From Spirosoma rigui (GTDB taxonomy: Bacteria > Bacteroidota > Bacteroidia > Cytophagales > Spirosomataceae), in the NCBI RefSeq assembly GCF_002067135.1, contig NZ_CP020105.1, positions 4,960,001 through 5,024,000 of the forward strand: DNA of 64,000 nucleotides, given 5' to 3'. Of the stretch, positions 26,580 through 34,800 are shown one piece after another. Every line of letters begins with the position of its first letter. Within the stretch, counting starts at the first letter, position 1. A program made the translations under genes and the position numbers. Under the pieces are notes generated by a model. The model worked only from the letters and a program-made list of their open reading frames with translations. It did no database searches and was not told where the DNA came from.

Positions 26580-27242
26580 TCAATCCCAGCATTCCATGAT
26601 CAGCAGGTCGCCGGTTTGGGCTTCGATGCGGACGAAGCCATCCCGGGCCGCTTCATTACTGCTGCCGGTGCGGTAGCCCAGCGTCAGGGTTTCGTCGTGC
26701 AGGTTATACTTCAGTCCGTCGGTTTTGATACCCGATACGGTTCCGATGGGAATCAGTGACAGGGGTGTACCCGCTTCGTACCATTTCTCGTACCGGCCCA
26801 CGAGTGGAAAAATCCGGGAATAATCGTCGAGCATCACAATCCGGATCTGGTCTTTGTACCGAACGATGTTCGTCATGTTCGTCAGGCTGTGATCGGCCCG
26901 CCGACCCGTTGCCCAGATGATATTCACCGCCGGAAAGCCGCGCCCGATCAGGTATTCTATTCCCTTATCGAGATCGGTTTTGTCCTGATCGGGGGTATGA
27001 ATAATCTCCAGCGGGTACTGCTGCGCCCGGATAGTATCCAGATCGAGTGACCGGTCGAAGTCGCCGAGCAGCACGTCTATTTTAATACCGAGGTCCAGCA
27101 CCCGCCAGATCGCGCTATCGAGCACTACCACGATGGGGCTCCATTCCAGCAACTGCCCGAGGAGTTCGGGCTGGCAGGCGTCGCCATTGGCAATCAGGAG
27201 CGCCGGTTCCTGCTCGTCGCGTACAATGTGGTGAGAGGACAT
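26580..27242 (-). CDS. thiN: Thiamine pyrophosphokinase
   Basis: A 220-residue enzyme that makes thiamine diphosphate from thiamine and ATP. Recognisable motifs are LLIANGDA, VVLDSAIWRVLDLGIKIDVL, LLGDFDRSLD, DQDKTDLDKGIEYL and ATGRRADHSLTNM, all of the catalytic domain. The C-terminal beta domain has DGLKYNL and GSSNEA. The frame is open far upstream, but residues before MSSHHIVRDE are out-of-frame readings, so ATG 27242 is used. It lies downstream of guaD on the same strand. Its start codon falls in one arm of an imperfect hairpin. Confidence 0.9.
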   Translation of the reverse strand: MSSHHIVRDEQEPALLIANGDACQPELLGQLLEWSPIVVVLDSAIWRVLDLGIKIDVLLGDFDRSLDLDTIRAQQYPLEIIHTPDQDKTDLDKGIEYLIGRGFPAVNIIWATGRRADHSLTNMTNIVRYKDQIRIVMLDDYSRIFPLVGRYEKWYEAGTPLSLIPIGTVSGIKTDGLKYNLHDETLTLGYRTGSSNEAARDGFVRIEAQTGDLLIMECWD

Positions 27243-27340
27243 AGAAAGGAATGAAGTAAAGGGATGAGGGGGAAAGAAAGGGAGGATAGAAGTGCAGGCG
27301 TCAGCAATCTTCCCTTCCCCCATCCTTCCCTTCCTATGTC
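27238..27340. repeat. Imperfect purine/pyrimidine hairpin between guaD and thiN
   Basis: GACATAG 27238-27244 pairs with CTATGTC 27334-27340, and the purine-rich left half (GGGATGAGGGGGAA) partly pairs with the pyrimidine-rich right half (TTCCCCCATCC). The left arm contains the thiN start codon, so in the mRNA the start could be occluded. Confidence 0.45.
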
Positions 27341-27348
27341 CACCTTTT

Positions 27349-27822
27349 TTAGTATTTCTTTTTGTTCTCCAGTACGTTCCACTCCTGAAAGACGGCGTCG
27401 GCTTCGTCGCGCAGGAGTTGCTGCATGGGAATGTGGCGCTGCTCGCGGGGTTTATCCAGCTCTTCGTAAATAAACTGATCGTCGAAGCCGGCACCAGCCG
27501 CGTCGGAGTGAAACGCGCCGTACACGATCCGGCTCGGCCGCGCCCAGTAAATGGCCCCCAGACACATAGGGCAGGGTTCGCAGGAGGCATACAGGGTGCA
27601 ACCTTCCAGCTGAAATGTGTTTAACGTCCGACAGGCGTCGCGGATGGCAACGACTTCGGCGTGAGCAGTCGGATCGTTGGTCGACGTAACCTGGTTACAG
27701 CCACGGCCTACCACCTGTCCATCTTTGACAATGATCGAGCCAAACGGCCCGCCCTGTCCGGTGGTCATCCCTTCGCGCGCCAGTTGAATGGCTTCGCGCA
27801 AAAATTCTTCGTCCTGATTCAT
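27349..27822 (-). CDS. guaD: Guanine deaminase (cytidine-deaminase fold)
   Basis: The 157-residue protein closely follows the Bacillus GuaD pattern. The zinc site is HAEVVAIRDA with CEPCPMCLGAIYWARP. NDPTAHAE, FDDQFIYEELDKP and the C-terminal NKKKY ending are characteristic of GuaD rather than tRNA deaminase TadA. It converts guanine to xanthine and ammonia in purine salvage or catabolism. It is probably co-transcribed with thiN downstream. Confidence 0.9.
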   Translation of the reverse strand: MNQDEEFLREAIQLAREGMTTGQGGPFGSIIVKDGQVVGRGCNQVTSTNDPTAHAEVVAIRDACRTLNTFQLEGCTLYASCEPCPMCLGAIYWARPSRIVYGAFHSDAAGAGFDDQFIYEELDKPREQRHIPMQQLLRDEADAVFQEWNVLENKKKY

Positions 27823-27867
27823 GTACTGTACTAACTAATTAATTAATTATCTATTGATGAGTTGTCT

Positions 27868-27920
27868 CCCGTTCCGGCTCTTGATCAGCGTTTTAAGCGC
27901 TGACCAAGAGCCGGAACGGG
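27868..27920. repeat. 23-bp hairpin (one mismatch) after the DUF6992-like gene
   Basis: Arms 27868-27890 and 27898-27920 pair with a single mismatch over a 7-nt loop. It starts 1 bp after the stop codon of the minus-strand gene (27922). No T-run follows on the minus strand, so it is not a standard terminator. Confidence 0.7.
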
Positions 27921-27921
27921 T

Positions 27922-28530
27922 TTACTTAATCGATACGGCCATACCAACACCCATCGGGCCGGCCGATAGGAGCCGGAGTTGCTGTTTATCGCCCCGGTTC
28001 TTAAAAATTAAATAATTAACAGCATCGAAGGCCAGCAGAAAACCGCCCTGTAGCATCACCGATTTACCGTAACCCCGTAGCTGATCGCCTTTGTCGGGAT
28101 GACTAACGGCCCGCTCGCGCAGGTACGCCCCGCCTACAATGTAGGCAACATCCAGACCGGCGTTGAACAGCAACACCTGCTTCATAGTCTGGTGCTGGCG
28201 AATGGCTTCCGCTAGGGTCTCCCCGTCGCCCGTTTTCTTTCGCGAACCTAGCAAACCGACTCCGGCAATACCCAGGTTGAACAGGTTCCAGTAGACGTTC
28301 ATCTGGTGGAAATATTTTGTTTCGCCGGTTGTCTGCCCAGCGGCAATGCTGCCGACGGCAATATTCGCCAAGGCATAGCTACCGAGCGCGAGACCGAGCG
28401 TTTTCTGATGCCGGATACGTTGCTCGCTAAAGTCACGTAGTTCGGTGGAGGGCGTTGCCCGCTGGGCCGAAGCCGAAGTCCCCAGCAGCAGAGAACCGGC
28501 CGCGTAGAGCAGTTTATGGAATGGATGCAT
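27922..28530 (-). CDS. Secretory/membrane protein, DUF6992-like
   Basis: A 202-residue protein with an N-terminal signal (MHPFHKLLYAAGSLLLGTSASAQ) and about four hydrophobic segments (about 45-65, 78-96, 118-135 and 160-175). Sequences of this type (QKTLGLALGSYALANIAVG, YFHQMNVYWNLFNLGIAG, NAGLDVAYIVGGAYL) are found in Bacteroidota without known function. I matched it to DUF6992 from memory only. It lies 33 bp downstream of mobA on the same strand but has no obvious link to molybdenum cofactor synthesis. Confidence 0.7.
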   Translation of the reverse strand: MHPFHKLLYAAGSLLLGTSASAQRATPSTELRDFSEQRIRHQKTLGLALGSYALANIAVGSIAAGQTTGETKYFHQMNVYWNLFNLGIAGVGLLGSRKKTGDGETLAEAIRQHQTMKQVLLFNAGLDVAYIVGGAYLRERAVSHPDKGDQLRGYGKSVMLQGGFLLAFDAVNYLIFKNRGDKQQLRLLSAGPMGVGMAVSIK

Positions 28531-28563
28531 ACACCGTCAAACCGGCACAACCGGTGCTATGTT

Positions 28564-29136
28564 TCAGAAACCCAGCCGGGCGCGGGCAGCCGGATCATTC
28601 ACGTTGGTCAGCTCCCGCACGTCAGGCGCGGTCAGGAGTTGAACGGTATTCTGTTGCAGTAGCCGACGGGGCGAAAATTCACCCGCCCGCACGGCCTGTT
28701 CCATAATGGGGCCAAAAGCAGGTTCATAAATACCAAGCAGCGGTTCGGGCAATGCCCCGTCCGAATCGTAAAACACCGTAGCGGGTTTCGCCGGGTCACG
28801 CTCGCTCAACAGCGCATCGAACGACCGGCTCGTCAGTAACGGCATGTCGCAGGCGACCACGAACCAGGCCGCCGTAGGCTGTTGCCGAAACGCCGACAGT
28901 ATCCCGTTCAGCGGCCCCGGCCAGTCGAACGCATCCAGAATTAGCGGCTGTTCCGCATTAAGCAAGCCAACTGCCTGATCGGCGTTGACCGACCAGAACA
29001 CCTGCTGACAATACGGCCGGAGGAGATCGGTGAGGTGATTACGCTGGGGTTTGCCGTGGTATGTGAGCTGCGCCTTATCCTGCCCCATGCGCGTACTGCG
29101 GCCACCCGTGAGAATCAACCCGTTCGGCTTAGGCAC
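28564..29136 (-). CDS. mobA: Molybdenum cofactor guanylyltransferase
   Basis: About 190 residues. The nucleotidyltransferase N-terminus is PNGLILTGGRSTRMGQDKA, with VVACDMPLLT further on (metal-binding Asp). MobA attaches GMP to molybdopterin to form the guanine dinucleotide cofactor. No ATG start fits: GTG 29157 is the longest. GTG 29136 starts at PKPNGLIL and overlaps the moaC stop by 8 bp, and is preferred. It follows moaC in an operon. Confidence 0.87.
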   Translation of the reverse strand: MPKPNGLILTGGRSTRMGQDKAQLTYHGKPQRNHLTDLLRPYCQQVFWSVNADQAVGLLNAEQPLILDAFDWPGPLNGILSAFRQQPTAAWFVVACDMPLLTSRSFDALLSERDPAKPATVFYDSDGALPEPLLGIYEPAFGPIMEQAVRAGEFSPRRLLQQNTVQLLTAPDVRELTNVNDPAARARLGF

Positions 29137-29599
29137 GTTTGAAATCCCGTTTGCCACCCGTTTTCTCCATCAGCTTTGTCTCCCGAATGACGATGTCGTG
29201 CGAGAGCGCTTTGCACATGTCATAAATGGTCAGGGCTGCTACCGATGCGCCCACGAGCGCTTCCATCTCCACGCCCGTTTTCCCTTCTGTCGACACCAGG
29301 CAGTCGATGACCGCATCGCTGCCCTGGGCCGTGATCGTGATCTGGCAGTTGTCCAGCCCCAGCGAATGGCAGAGCGGAATTAAATCGTCGGTACGTTTGG
29401 CGGCCATCGTACCGGCAATGATGGCGGTCTGAAAAACGGGGCCTTTACGGGTCTGGATATCAGCTCCGGTCAGGTGCTGCATAATATCAGGGCCAAGGGC
29501 AACAACAGAACGGGCCAGCGCCGTCCGGCGGCTGATGGCTTTAGCGCCAACGTCGACCATGGCGGGATTTCCGTTGGGATCTATATGGGATAAACTCAT
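29129..29599 (-). CDS. moaC: Cyclic pyranopterin monophosphate synthase
   Basis: The protein has 156 residues with the full MoaC motif set: MVDVGAKAISRRTALA, AGTMAAKRTDDLIPLCHSLG, TEGKTGVEMEALVGASVAAL and DMCKALSHDIVI. MoaC turns the MoaA product into cyclic pyranopterin monophosphate in molybdenum cofactor synthesis. It is the first gene of a minus-strand unit with mobA and is divergent from moeA. moaA, moaD and moaE are not in the window. A 30-bp inverted repeat lies 7 bp upstream of its start. Confidence 0.95.
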   Translation of the reverse strand: MSLSHIDPNGNPAMVDVGAKAISRRTALARSVVALGPDIMQHLTGADIQTRKGPVFQTAIIAGTMAAKRTDDLIPLCHSLGLDNCQITITAQGSDAVIDCLVSTEGKTGVEMEALVGASVAALTIYDMCKALSHDIVIRETKLMEKTGGKRDFKRA

Positions 29600-29606
29600 T
29601 GAAATT

Positions 29607-29687
29607 AATAACGAATAATGAGGTTTGACGAGCGAATATCGGCGTTTCGGCGCGTACTTCGCTCGTCAAACCTCATTATTCGTTATT
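29607..29687. repeat. 30-bp perfect inverted repeat between divergent moaC and moeA
   Basis: Arms 29607-29636 and 29658-29687 are perfectly complementary with a 21-nt spacer. The 102-bp region separates start codons on opposite strands, so a terminator role makes no sense. Each arm contains TAATGAGGTTTGAC, so both divergent leaders carry the same sequence. It could be an operator or a leader hairpin. Confidence 0.75.
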
Positions 29688-29701
29688 CTCCCATTACTCG
29701 T

Positions 29702-30901
29702 ATGCTCTCCGTCTCCAACGCTTTCGACATTACGCAGCGCCATACACTGACCCTTCCAACCGAACGTGTTTCGCTCGATACCGCACTGGGACGTGTGCTG
29801 CGCGAACCCGTCTACGCCGACCGTGACTTCCCCCCCTTCGACCGGGTAGCGATGGATGGTATCGGTATTCGCTTTGCCGACCTAACGTCTGCTACGTCTT
29901 CGTTTCGTATTACGGGTATGCAACGGGCGGGGCAACCCCAGCAAACGCTCACCGGGTCTGGTAACTGCCTGGAAGTGATGACCGGTGCTATGCTGCCGAT
30001 AGGAGCCGACACGGTTATCCGGTACGAAGACATTACCGTAGCAGATGGCCTGGCCAGGATCACGATCGACGACATCCAGCCCGGCCAGCATATCCACCAT
30101 CGCGCCACCGACCGCCGGGCAGGTGACGAATTGTTGCCGGTTGGTACCCGACTGGGACCGGGTGAACTGGCCGTAGCGGCTTCGGTAGGTCAAACGCAGC
30201 TTACCGTAACCGCCCTCCCCCGTGTTGCGCTGATCTCAACGGGCGATGAACTGGTCGACGTGGGTGAGACGCCCCTGCCGCATCAGATTCGCCGGTCGAA
30301 CACCTACATGTTGCGGGCCGCCCTGATGACGCTGGGCATCGAGGCTACACTGCACCATATCATCGACGATGAAGCCATCCTCGCCGAGCGCCTGTCGGCT
30401 CTGCTGGCCGATAACGACGTACTGATCCTCAGCGGGGGCGTTTCGGCGGGAAAAGCCGACTTCGTACCCGAGGTGCTGGCGGGGCTTGGTGTGCAAAAAC
30501 AGTTTCATAAGGTAGAGCAGCGGCCGGGCAAACCGCTCTGGTTTGGCACAAGGCCGAACAAAACGGTTTTTGCCCTGCCGGGCAATCCGGTTTCTACGGT
30601 CCTGTGTGCGCATCGATACGTACTGCCCTATTTGCGCAGTTCGCTGGGTCTGGCCCCCGTTCCGCCAACCTATGCCCAACTGGCAGAACCACTTACGTTC
30701 CGCCCCGCCATTACCTATTTTCTGCCCGTTCGGCTCAGCTCGGCATCCGACGGACGTATGCTAGCCCATCCCCTGCCTGGCTCGGGTTCGGCCGACTTTG
30801 CCAATCTACTCGATACCAGTGGGTTCATGGAACTCCCCGCCGACCAGTCCGATTTTAAGGCAGGAGACGCTTTCCCGGTCTGGTTATCGCGGACTCTGTA
30901 G
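29702..30901 (+). CDS. moeA: Molybdopterin molybdenumtransferase
   Basis: A 399-residue enzyme inserting molybdenum into adenylated molybdopterin. Motifs include PPFDRVAMDGIGIRF, EVMTGAMLPIGADTVIRYED, LISTGDELVDVGE, RRSNTYMLRAAL, ILSGGVSAGKADFVPEVL and VFALPGNPVST. The domain IV tail (about 330-399) is present. The frame is open to 29618, but that part is the inverted repeat; ATG 29702 gives the usual N-terminus. It is divergent from moaC-mobA. Confidence 0.94.
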   Translation: MLSVSNAFDITQRHTLTLPTERVSLDTALGRVLREPVYADRDFPPFDRVAMDGIGIRFADLTSATSSFRITGMQRAGQPQQTLTGSGNCLEVMTGAMLPIGADTVIRYEDITVADGLARITIDDIQPGQHIHHRATDRRAGDELLPVGTRLGPGELAVAASVGQTQLTVTALPRVALISTGDELVDVGETPLPHQIRRSNTYMLRAALMTLGIEATLHHIIDDEAILAERLSALLADNDVLILSGGVSAGKADFVPEVLAGLGVQKQFHKVEQRPGKPLWFGTRPNKTVFALPGNPVSTVLCAHRYVLPYLRSSLGLAPVPPTYAQLAEPLTFRPAITYFLPVRLSSASDGRMLAHPLPGSGSADFANLLDTSGFMELPADQSDFKAGDAFPVWLSRTL

Positions 30902-31013
30902 CGAACGTTCTGCCCATAGACGTCAAGTCCCGCTGGCGCGAATCGTGGAACTAATACCCCCCAAAACCGTTTATGTCTGTGAAACAAGTTCAACTAATAA
31001 ACAGATTTCACTC

Positions 31014-31358
31014 ATGGCAGCAGGATCACATGCCGTTGAAGCAACCGACGCTAATTTCGAAGCATTAATTCAATCAGATAAGCCGGTTTTAGTCGATTTC
31101 TGGGCCGAATGGTGCGGTCCATGTAAGATGATTGGCCCCGTTGTGGAGCAACTCGCTGGCGAATACGAAGGCAAAGCCATCGTCGCTAAAATGGACGTTG
31201 ACCAGAATGCACAGGTACCTGCCAAATTCGGCATCCGCAGCATCCCAACCCTGATGGTTTTCAAAAATGGTCAGCTGGTCGATAAAGTTATCGGCGCTGT
31301 TCCCAAGAACGTACTGGAGCAAAAGCTGCAGGCCGCTATGGAACCAGCTGTATTGTAA
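31014..31358 (+). CDS. trxA: Thioredoxin
   Basis: The 114-residue protein has the classical fold and active site VDFWAEWCGPCKM (Cys34, Cys37), KMDVDQNAQVPAKFGIRSIPTL with the cis-Pro, and FKNGQLVDKVIGA. It reduces protein disulfides in the cytosol. ATG 31014 is chosen over upstream in-frame codons because the family N-terminus starts a few residues later. There is no signal peptide. It has its own long terminator hairpin. Confidence 0.95.
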   Translation: MAAGSHAVEATDANFEALIQSDKPVLVDFWAEWCGPCKMIGPVVEQLAGEYEGKAIVAKMDVDQNAQVPAKFGIRSIPTLMVFKNGQLVDKVIGAVPKNVLEQKLQAAMEPAVL

Positions 31359-31364
31359 TACGAA

Positions 31365-31423
31365 TACGACCCATAAAAAAAGCCGGTCCTGATAATTCAG
31401 GACCGGCTTTTTTATGGGTCGTA
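31365..31423. terminator. Long hairpin (27 bp, one bulge) between convergent trxA and E2 genes
   Basis: Arms 31365-31392 and 31397-31423 pair with one bulged A and a TAAT loop. The inner GC-rich part (GCCGGTCCTGA) is followed by T6 on the plus strand and preceded by A7, so each orientation has a U-tract. It can terminate trxA and probably the facing gene at 31476. Confidence 0.85.
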
Positions 31424-31475
31424 GTGTCGGGTTTGACCGGGCTGGCGCTCCGGAACCCGACACCACACAGCTTAT

Positions 31476-33230
31476 TTATACCAGCATCCGCATTGGATTT
31501 TCCAGCAACTCTTTCACCGTTTGCAGGAAAGCGGCACCCGTTGCGCCGTCAACGGCGCGGTGGTCGCAGGAGAGCGTCACTTTCATGACGTTGGTTGGCT
31601 TCACCTCACCGCCTTCTACCTTCACCGTCTGCTTGATAGCACCAACGGCCAGGATACAGGCATCGGGTGGGTTGATGATGGCGGTGAACTCGTCGATACC
31701 AAACATACCCAGGTTCGAGATCGAGAAGGTGCTACCCTCCCAGTCTTTCGGCTGGAGCTTTTTATCTTTTGCCTTACCCGCCAGATCTTTCACCTCGCCC
31801 GAAATCGTCGACAGCGTTTTCTGATCGGCATTGCGGACGACCGGCACCAGCAGGCCATCTTCAACCGCTACAGCTACACCGATATTGACATATTTATACC
31901 GGCGAATCCGGTCGCCAAGCCACGATGCATTGACGTTCGGGTGTTGTTTGAGCGCCAGGGCACAGGCTTTGAGTACGAAATCGTTGAACGAAATTTTAAC
32001 CGGGCTAACGCCATTGACCGTTCCGCGCAGCTCCATAGCCTTGTCCATGTTTATTTCCATGGTCAGGTAGAAATGCGGAGCGGAGAACATGCTCTCGCCC
32101 AACCGGCGCGCGATGGTTTTGCGCATCTGGCTTACCGGGATGTCCTCGAACTCGCCGGAGGCCGCAGGAGCCGGTGACGGCGCGGGAGTAGCCGCCGGGG
32201 CGGGCTGGGCAGCGGGTGCCGGAGCAGCAGGCTGAGCAGCCGGTTGCGCAGGTTTGGCTTGGGGAGCCGCCGTACCGGGAACAAACGATTCGACATCGCT
32301 CTTCACGATGCGGCCCTCGGGACCGGTACCGTGTACCTGCGCCAGATTGATTCCTTTTTCTTCGGCGATTCGTTTCGCCAGGGGCGACGCTTTAACACGG
32401 CCGTTCGATTCGGCGTTGTCGCCTTCGCCACCACCGTACGACAGATCCGTAGCGGCATTGGCCGGTACGTTTGCTTCGGGATTTTGTTCGGCAGTGCTGT
32501 TACCGCTGTCGGCCGGAGCAGCTGCGGCACCCGTAGAACCACCCCCATCGACGAGTACTTTGAAGTTGGCTCCTTTTTCACCAACAACGGCAATGATCTC
32601 ATCGACGGCAACGACGGAACCTTCTTTGACACCGATATACAGCAGCGTGCCTTCTTCGTAGGCTTCGAGGTCCATGGTCGCTTTGTCGGTTTCGACTTCG
32701 GCCAGCACATCCCCCGCTTTTACGGTATCGCCTTCTTTCTTGTGCCAGGTCACCAGCGTACCCTCGGTCATGGTATCGCTCATCTTCGGCATCCGGATAA
32801 CGGACGCGTTGACATTCTCCGCCGGCGCGGCCGATACGGCTTTCTGGTCGGGCAGATTCGTAGATACCTCAGCTTTGTTGGCGTCACCGCTCGGAGCAGG
32901 CGCATCGGCCGGGGCGGGCTTTGGCGTTTCGGCAGCCGGGGCTTCCTGGCTACCGCCACTTGTCCCGTTCAGCAACGCCTTATAATCTTCGCCATCGGCA
33001 CCAATGACGGCCAGAACACCGTCGACGGGTACCGACGAGCCTTTTTCAACGCCGATGTAGAGCAACGTACCTTCCTCATACGCTTCGAGGTCCATGGTCG
33101 CTTTGTCGGTTTCGACCTCGGCCAGTACGTCGCCGGATTTTACTTTGTCGCCCACTTTCTTGTGCCACTCCGCAATGACCCCTTCGGTCATGGTGTCGCT
33201 CATCTTGGGCATTCGAATCAATTCTGCCAT
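31476..33230 (-). CDS. pdhC: Pyruvate dehydrogenase complex dihydrolipoamide acetyltransferase (E2), two lipoyl domains
   Basis: A 584-residue E2 core subunit that transfers acetyl groups from lipoamide to CoA. Two near-identical lipoyl domains (about 1-85 and 143-225) carry lipoyl Lys43 and Lys183 in VETDKATMDLEAYEEG. Ala/Pro-rich linkers separate them. The E1/E3-binding domain is at about 283-320 (KASPLAKRIAEEKGINL, GTGPEGRIVKSDV). The catalytic domain (about 355-584) ends with DHRAVDGATGA, His557 being catalytic. The sequence style is that of the mitochondrial-type PDH E2, not a branched-chain E2. The E1 and E3 genes are not adjacent. Confidence 0.93.
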   Translation of the reverse strand: MAELIRMPKMSDTMTEGVIAEWHKKVGDKVKSGDVLAEVETDKATMDLEAYEEGTLLYIGVEKGSSVPVDGVLAVIGADGEDYKALLNGTSGGSQEAPAAETPKPAPADAPAPSGDANKAEVSTNLPDQKAVSAAPAENVNASVIRMPKMSDTMTEGTLVTWHKKEGDTVKAGDVLAEVETDKATMDLEAYEEGTLLYIGVKEGSVVAVDEIIAVVGEKGANFKVLVDGGGSTGAAAAPADSGNSTAEQNPEANVPANAATDLSYGGGEGDNAESNGRVKASPLAKRIAEEKGINLAQVHGTGPEGRIVKSDVESFVPGTAAPQAKPAQPAAQPAAPAPAAQPAPAATPAPSPAPAASGEFEDIPVSQMRKTIARRLGESMFSAPHFYLTMEINMDKAMELRGTVNGVSPVKISFNDFVLKACALALKQHPNVNASWLGDRIRRYKYVNIGVAVAVEDGLLVPVVRNADQKTLSTISGEVKDLAGKAKDKKLQPKDWEGSTFSISNLGMFGIDEFTAIINPPDACILAVGAIKQTVKVEGGEVKPTNVMKVTLSCDHRAVDGATGAAFLQTVKELLENPMRMLV

Positions 33231-33257
33231 ATCCAGCTATATGTGTATCGGGTTATA

Positions 33258-33265
33258 CAAAGAGA
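33258..33265 (-). promoter_or_regulatory. Possible -7 box of the E2 gene
   Basis: TCTCTTTG on the minus strand matches TAnnTTTG except for the second base, 27 bp upstream of the start codon at 33230. Confidence 0.3.
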
Positions 33266-33468
33266 CAGGTTTGAAGCATGTTGTCGCTGAATGACGTCAA
33301 CGTATCCAGCGACTGCCCGAGAACCGGCCCAAAATTAGCGCAAAGCCACTAAGGTTGTATCTTTTCTACGTAAAAAGGAGAACGCAGCAAAAGCAGGAAC
33401 AAGGGAAGGAAAGACAGCGAAGGGGGATGACGCAGGTATTTTTGCTTCCATCCCTTTCCGCTACCCGT

Positions 33469-34674
33469 TTATTCCACCCACAACACCAGCCCTTTCAGGT
33501 AACCGCCTTCGGGATGGAACAGGCTGACGGGATGATCGGCGGGCTGGCTCAGGTGATGCAGCACCCGTACCTGTCGGCCGGCTTCAATGGCGGCCGCTAC
33601 AATCGTGTTGTAAAACAACTCCCGGTCCACCACCTGCGAACACGAGAATGTAAACAGGATTCCCCCCTTGGCAACCCGGCGCAGGCCCTCAGCGTTCAGG
33701 CGTTTGTAGCCCTGTACCGCCCGGTGGCGGGCCGACAGGCTCTTGGCGTAGGCCGGTGGATCGAGCACTACGACATCGTACTGATGATCGTGCTTTTTCA
33801 GGAACGCCATCACGTCGTCGGTATAGGCTTCATGACGCCCGGCAAGCTGCTCCTCCGTAAAGTTGGCCGATACGTTGCGGTTGGTCAGGTCGATGGCTTT
33901 CTGCGACGAGTCGACGGAGTGAACCAGACTGGCGCCCGCCTGCAGTGCGTAGACCGAAAAGCCGCCCGAATAACAGAATGCATTCAGCACCCGCTTATCC
34001 CGGGCGTACTTGGCCAGCAGGTCGCGGTTGTCGCGCTGGTCGAGGAAGAACCCCGTTTTCTGCCCCGTGATCCAGTCGATCATAAACGTATGTCCGTTCT
34101 CGAGTACAGCATGGGGTACCGTTGTGCGGCCAAACAGGTATCCATTCGTGACCGTGTTACCGTACTGATCGGGCAGGGTCTCGGCGCTCTTGTCGTAGAC
34201 CGCCGTCAACTCGTTGCCGAATACGTTTTTAAGTGCTTCAGTAATCAGGTCACGCTCACGGTGCATGCCAATCGAGTGGGCCTGCAAAACAGCTACGCCA
34301 TTATACATATCGATGATGAGCCCCGTACAGCCATCCCCTTCGCCGTGAACGAGTCGGTAGCAATTGGTTTGGCTGGTGGCGATAATGGCCTTCCGCAACG
34401 TACGAATACGCTCCAGTTTCGCAGTCCAGTACGGCACATCGGGGGTTACGGGGCCGCCCGCATTCGCGTTGAACGAGAACAGCCGTACGGCAATGCTACC
34501 GTCGTGGTAGTGGCCCGTAGCCAAGTACTTCTTCTTGCTATCGAAGACCTCCACCACATCCCCGTCGTCCAGATTACCTTCGTAGCGACTGATGGCCCGC
34601 GAAAAAACCCAGGGGTGAAACCGCCGGACGGCTTCGTCACGTCCGGCTTGCAGATATATCTTCGAAAATGTCAT
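33469..34674 (-). CDS. rlmI: 23S rRNA (cytosine-C5) methyltransferase, RlmI family
   Basis: A 401-residue class I SAM-dependent methyltransferase. A PUA-like domain is N-terminal (RRFHPWVFSRAISRYEG, GHYHDGSIAVRLF). The central domain has YRLVHGEGDGCTGLIIDMYNG. The Rossmann part has DQRDNRDLL, LNAFCYSGGFSVYALQAGA, VVLDPPAYAKS and FTFSCSQ. It probably methylates a cytosine of 23S rRNA. The frame is open to 34722, but an exact -7 box ends at 34694, so ATG 34674 is right. Confidence 0.9.
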   Translation of the reverse strand: MTFSKIYLQAGRDEAVRRFHPWVFSRAISRYEGNLDDGDVVEVFDSKKKYLATGHYHDGSIAVRLFSFNANAGGPVTPDVPYWTAKLERIRTLRKAIIATSQTNCYRLVHGEGDGCTGLIIDMYNGVAVLQAHSIGMHRERDLITEALKNVFGNELTAVYDKSAETLPDQYGNTVTNGYLFGRTTVPHAVLENGHTFMIDWITGQKTGFFLDQRDNRDLLAKYARDKRVLNAFCYSGGFSVYALQAGASLVHSVDSSQKAIDLTNRNVSANFTEEQLAGRHEAYTDDVMAFLKKHDHQYDVVVLDPPAYAKSLSARHRAVQGYKRLNAEGLRRVAKGGILFTFSCSQVVDRELFYNTIVAAAIEAGRQVRVLHHLSQPADHPVSLFHPEGGYLKGLVLWVE

Positions 34675-34693
34675 TCGTATCAGGGAAAGGCGA

Positions 34694-34701
34694 CAAAGAT
34701 A
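34694..34701 (-). promoter_or_regulatory. -7 box of rlmI
   Basis: TATCTTTG on the minus strand is an exact match, 20 bp upstream of ATG 34674. It excludes the longer reading frame start at 34722. Confidence 0.55.
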
Positions 34702-34724
34702 CGGTTTATCGTCCGGAAACATTT

Positions 34725-34758
34725 TTTGCCCCCTGTGCGTAGAACCACCCTACCTTTA
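34725..34758 (+). promoter_or_regulatory. Promoter of the isomerase gene at 34801
   Basis: TTTG 34725-34728 is followed after 22 bp by TACCTTTA 34751-34758 (seven of eight matches). It faces away from the rlmI promoter. Confidence 0.45.
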
Positions 34759-34800
34759 CGTTTTAGGTACGGAAACCTTTTTTTCTTACTCATTTCACCT

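Noticed and set aside
27243-27590. N-terminal extension of thiN
   Set aside because: It overlaps guaD in another frame and the spacer hairpin. The thiN family N-terminus starts at 27242.
29600-29701. Moco riboswitch between moaC and moeA
   Set aside because: The region is one simple palindrome without the multi-stem architecture of that riboswitch.
32244-33290. Long open frame (348 codons) on the plus strand opposite the E2 gene
   Set aside because: It is a mirror of the E2 coding frame, with repeated segments matching the two lipoyl domains and no family resemblance.
33355-34800. N-terminal extension of the isomerase frame upstream of 34801
   Set aside because: It is antisense to rlmI. 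The twin-arginine-like signal at 34801 and a promoter just upstream show the true start.
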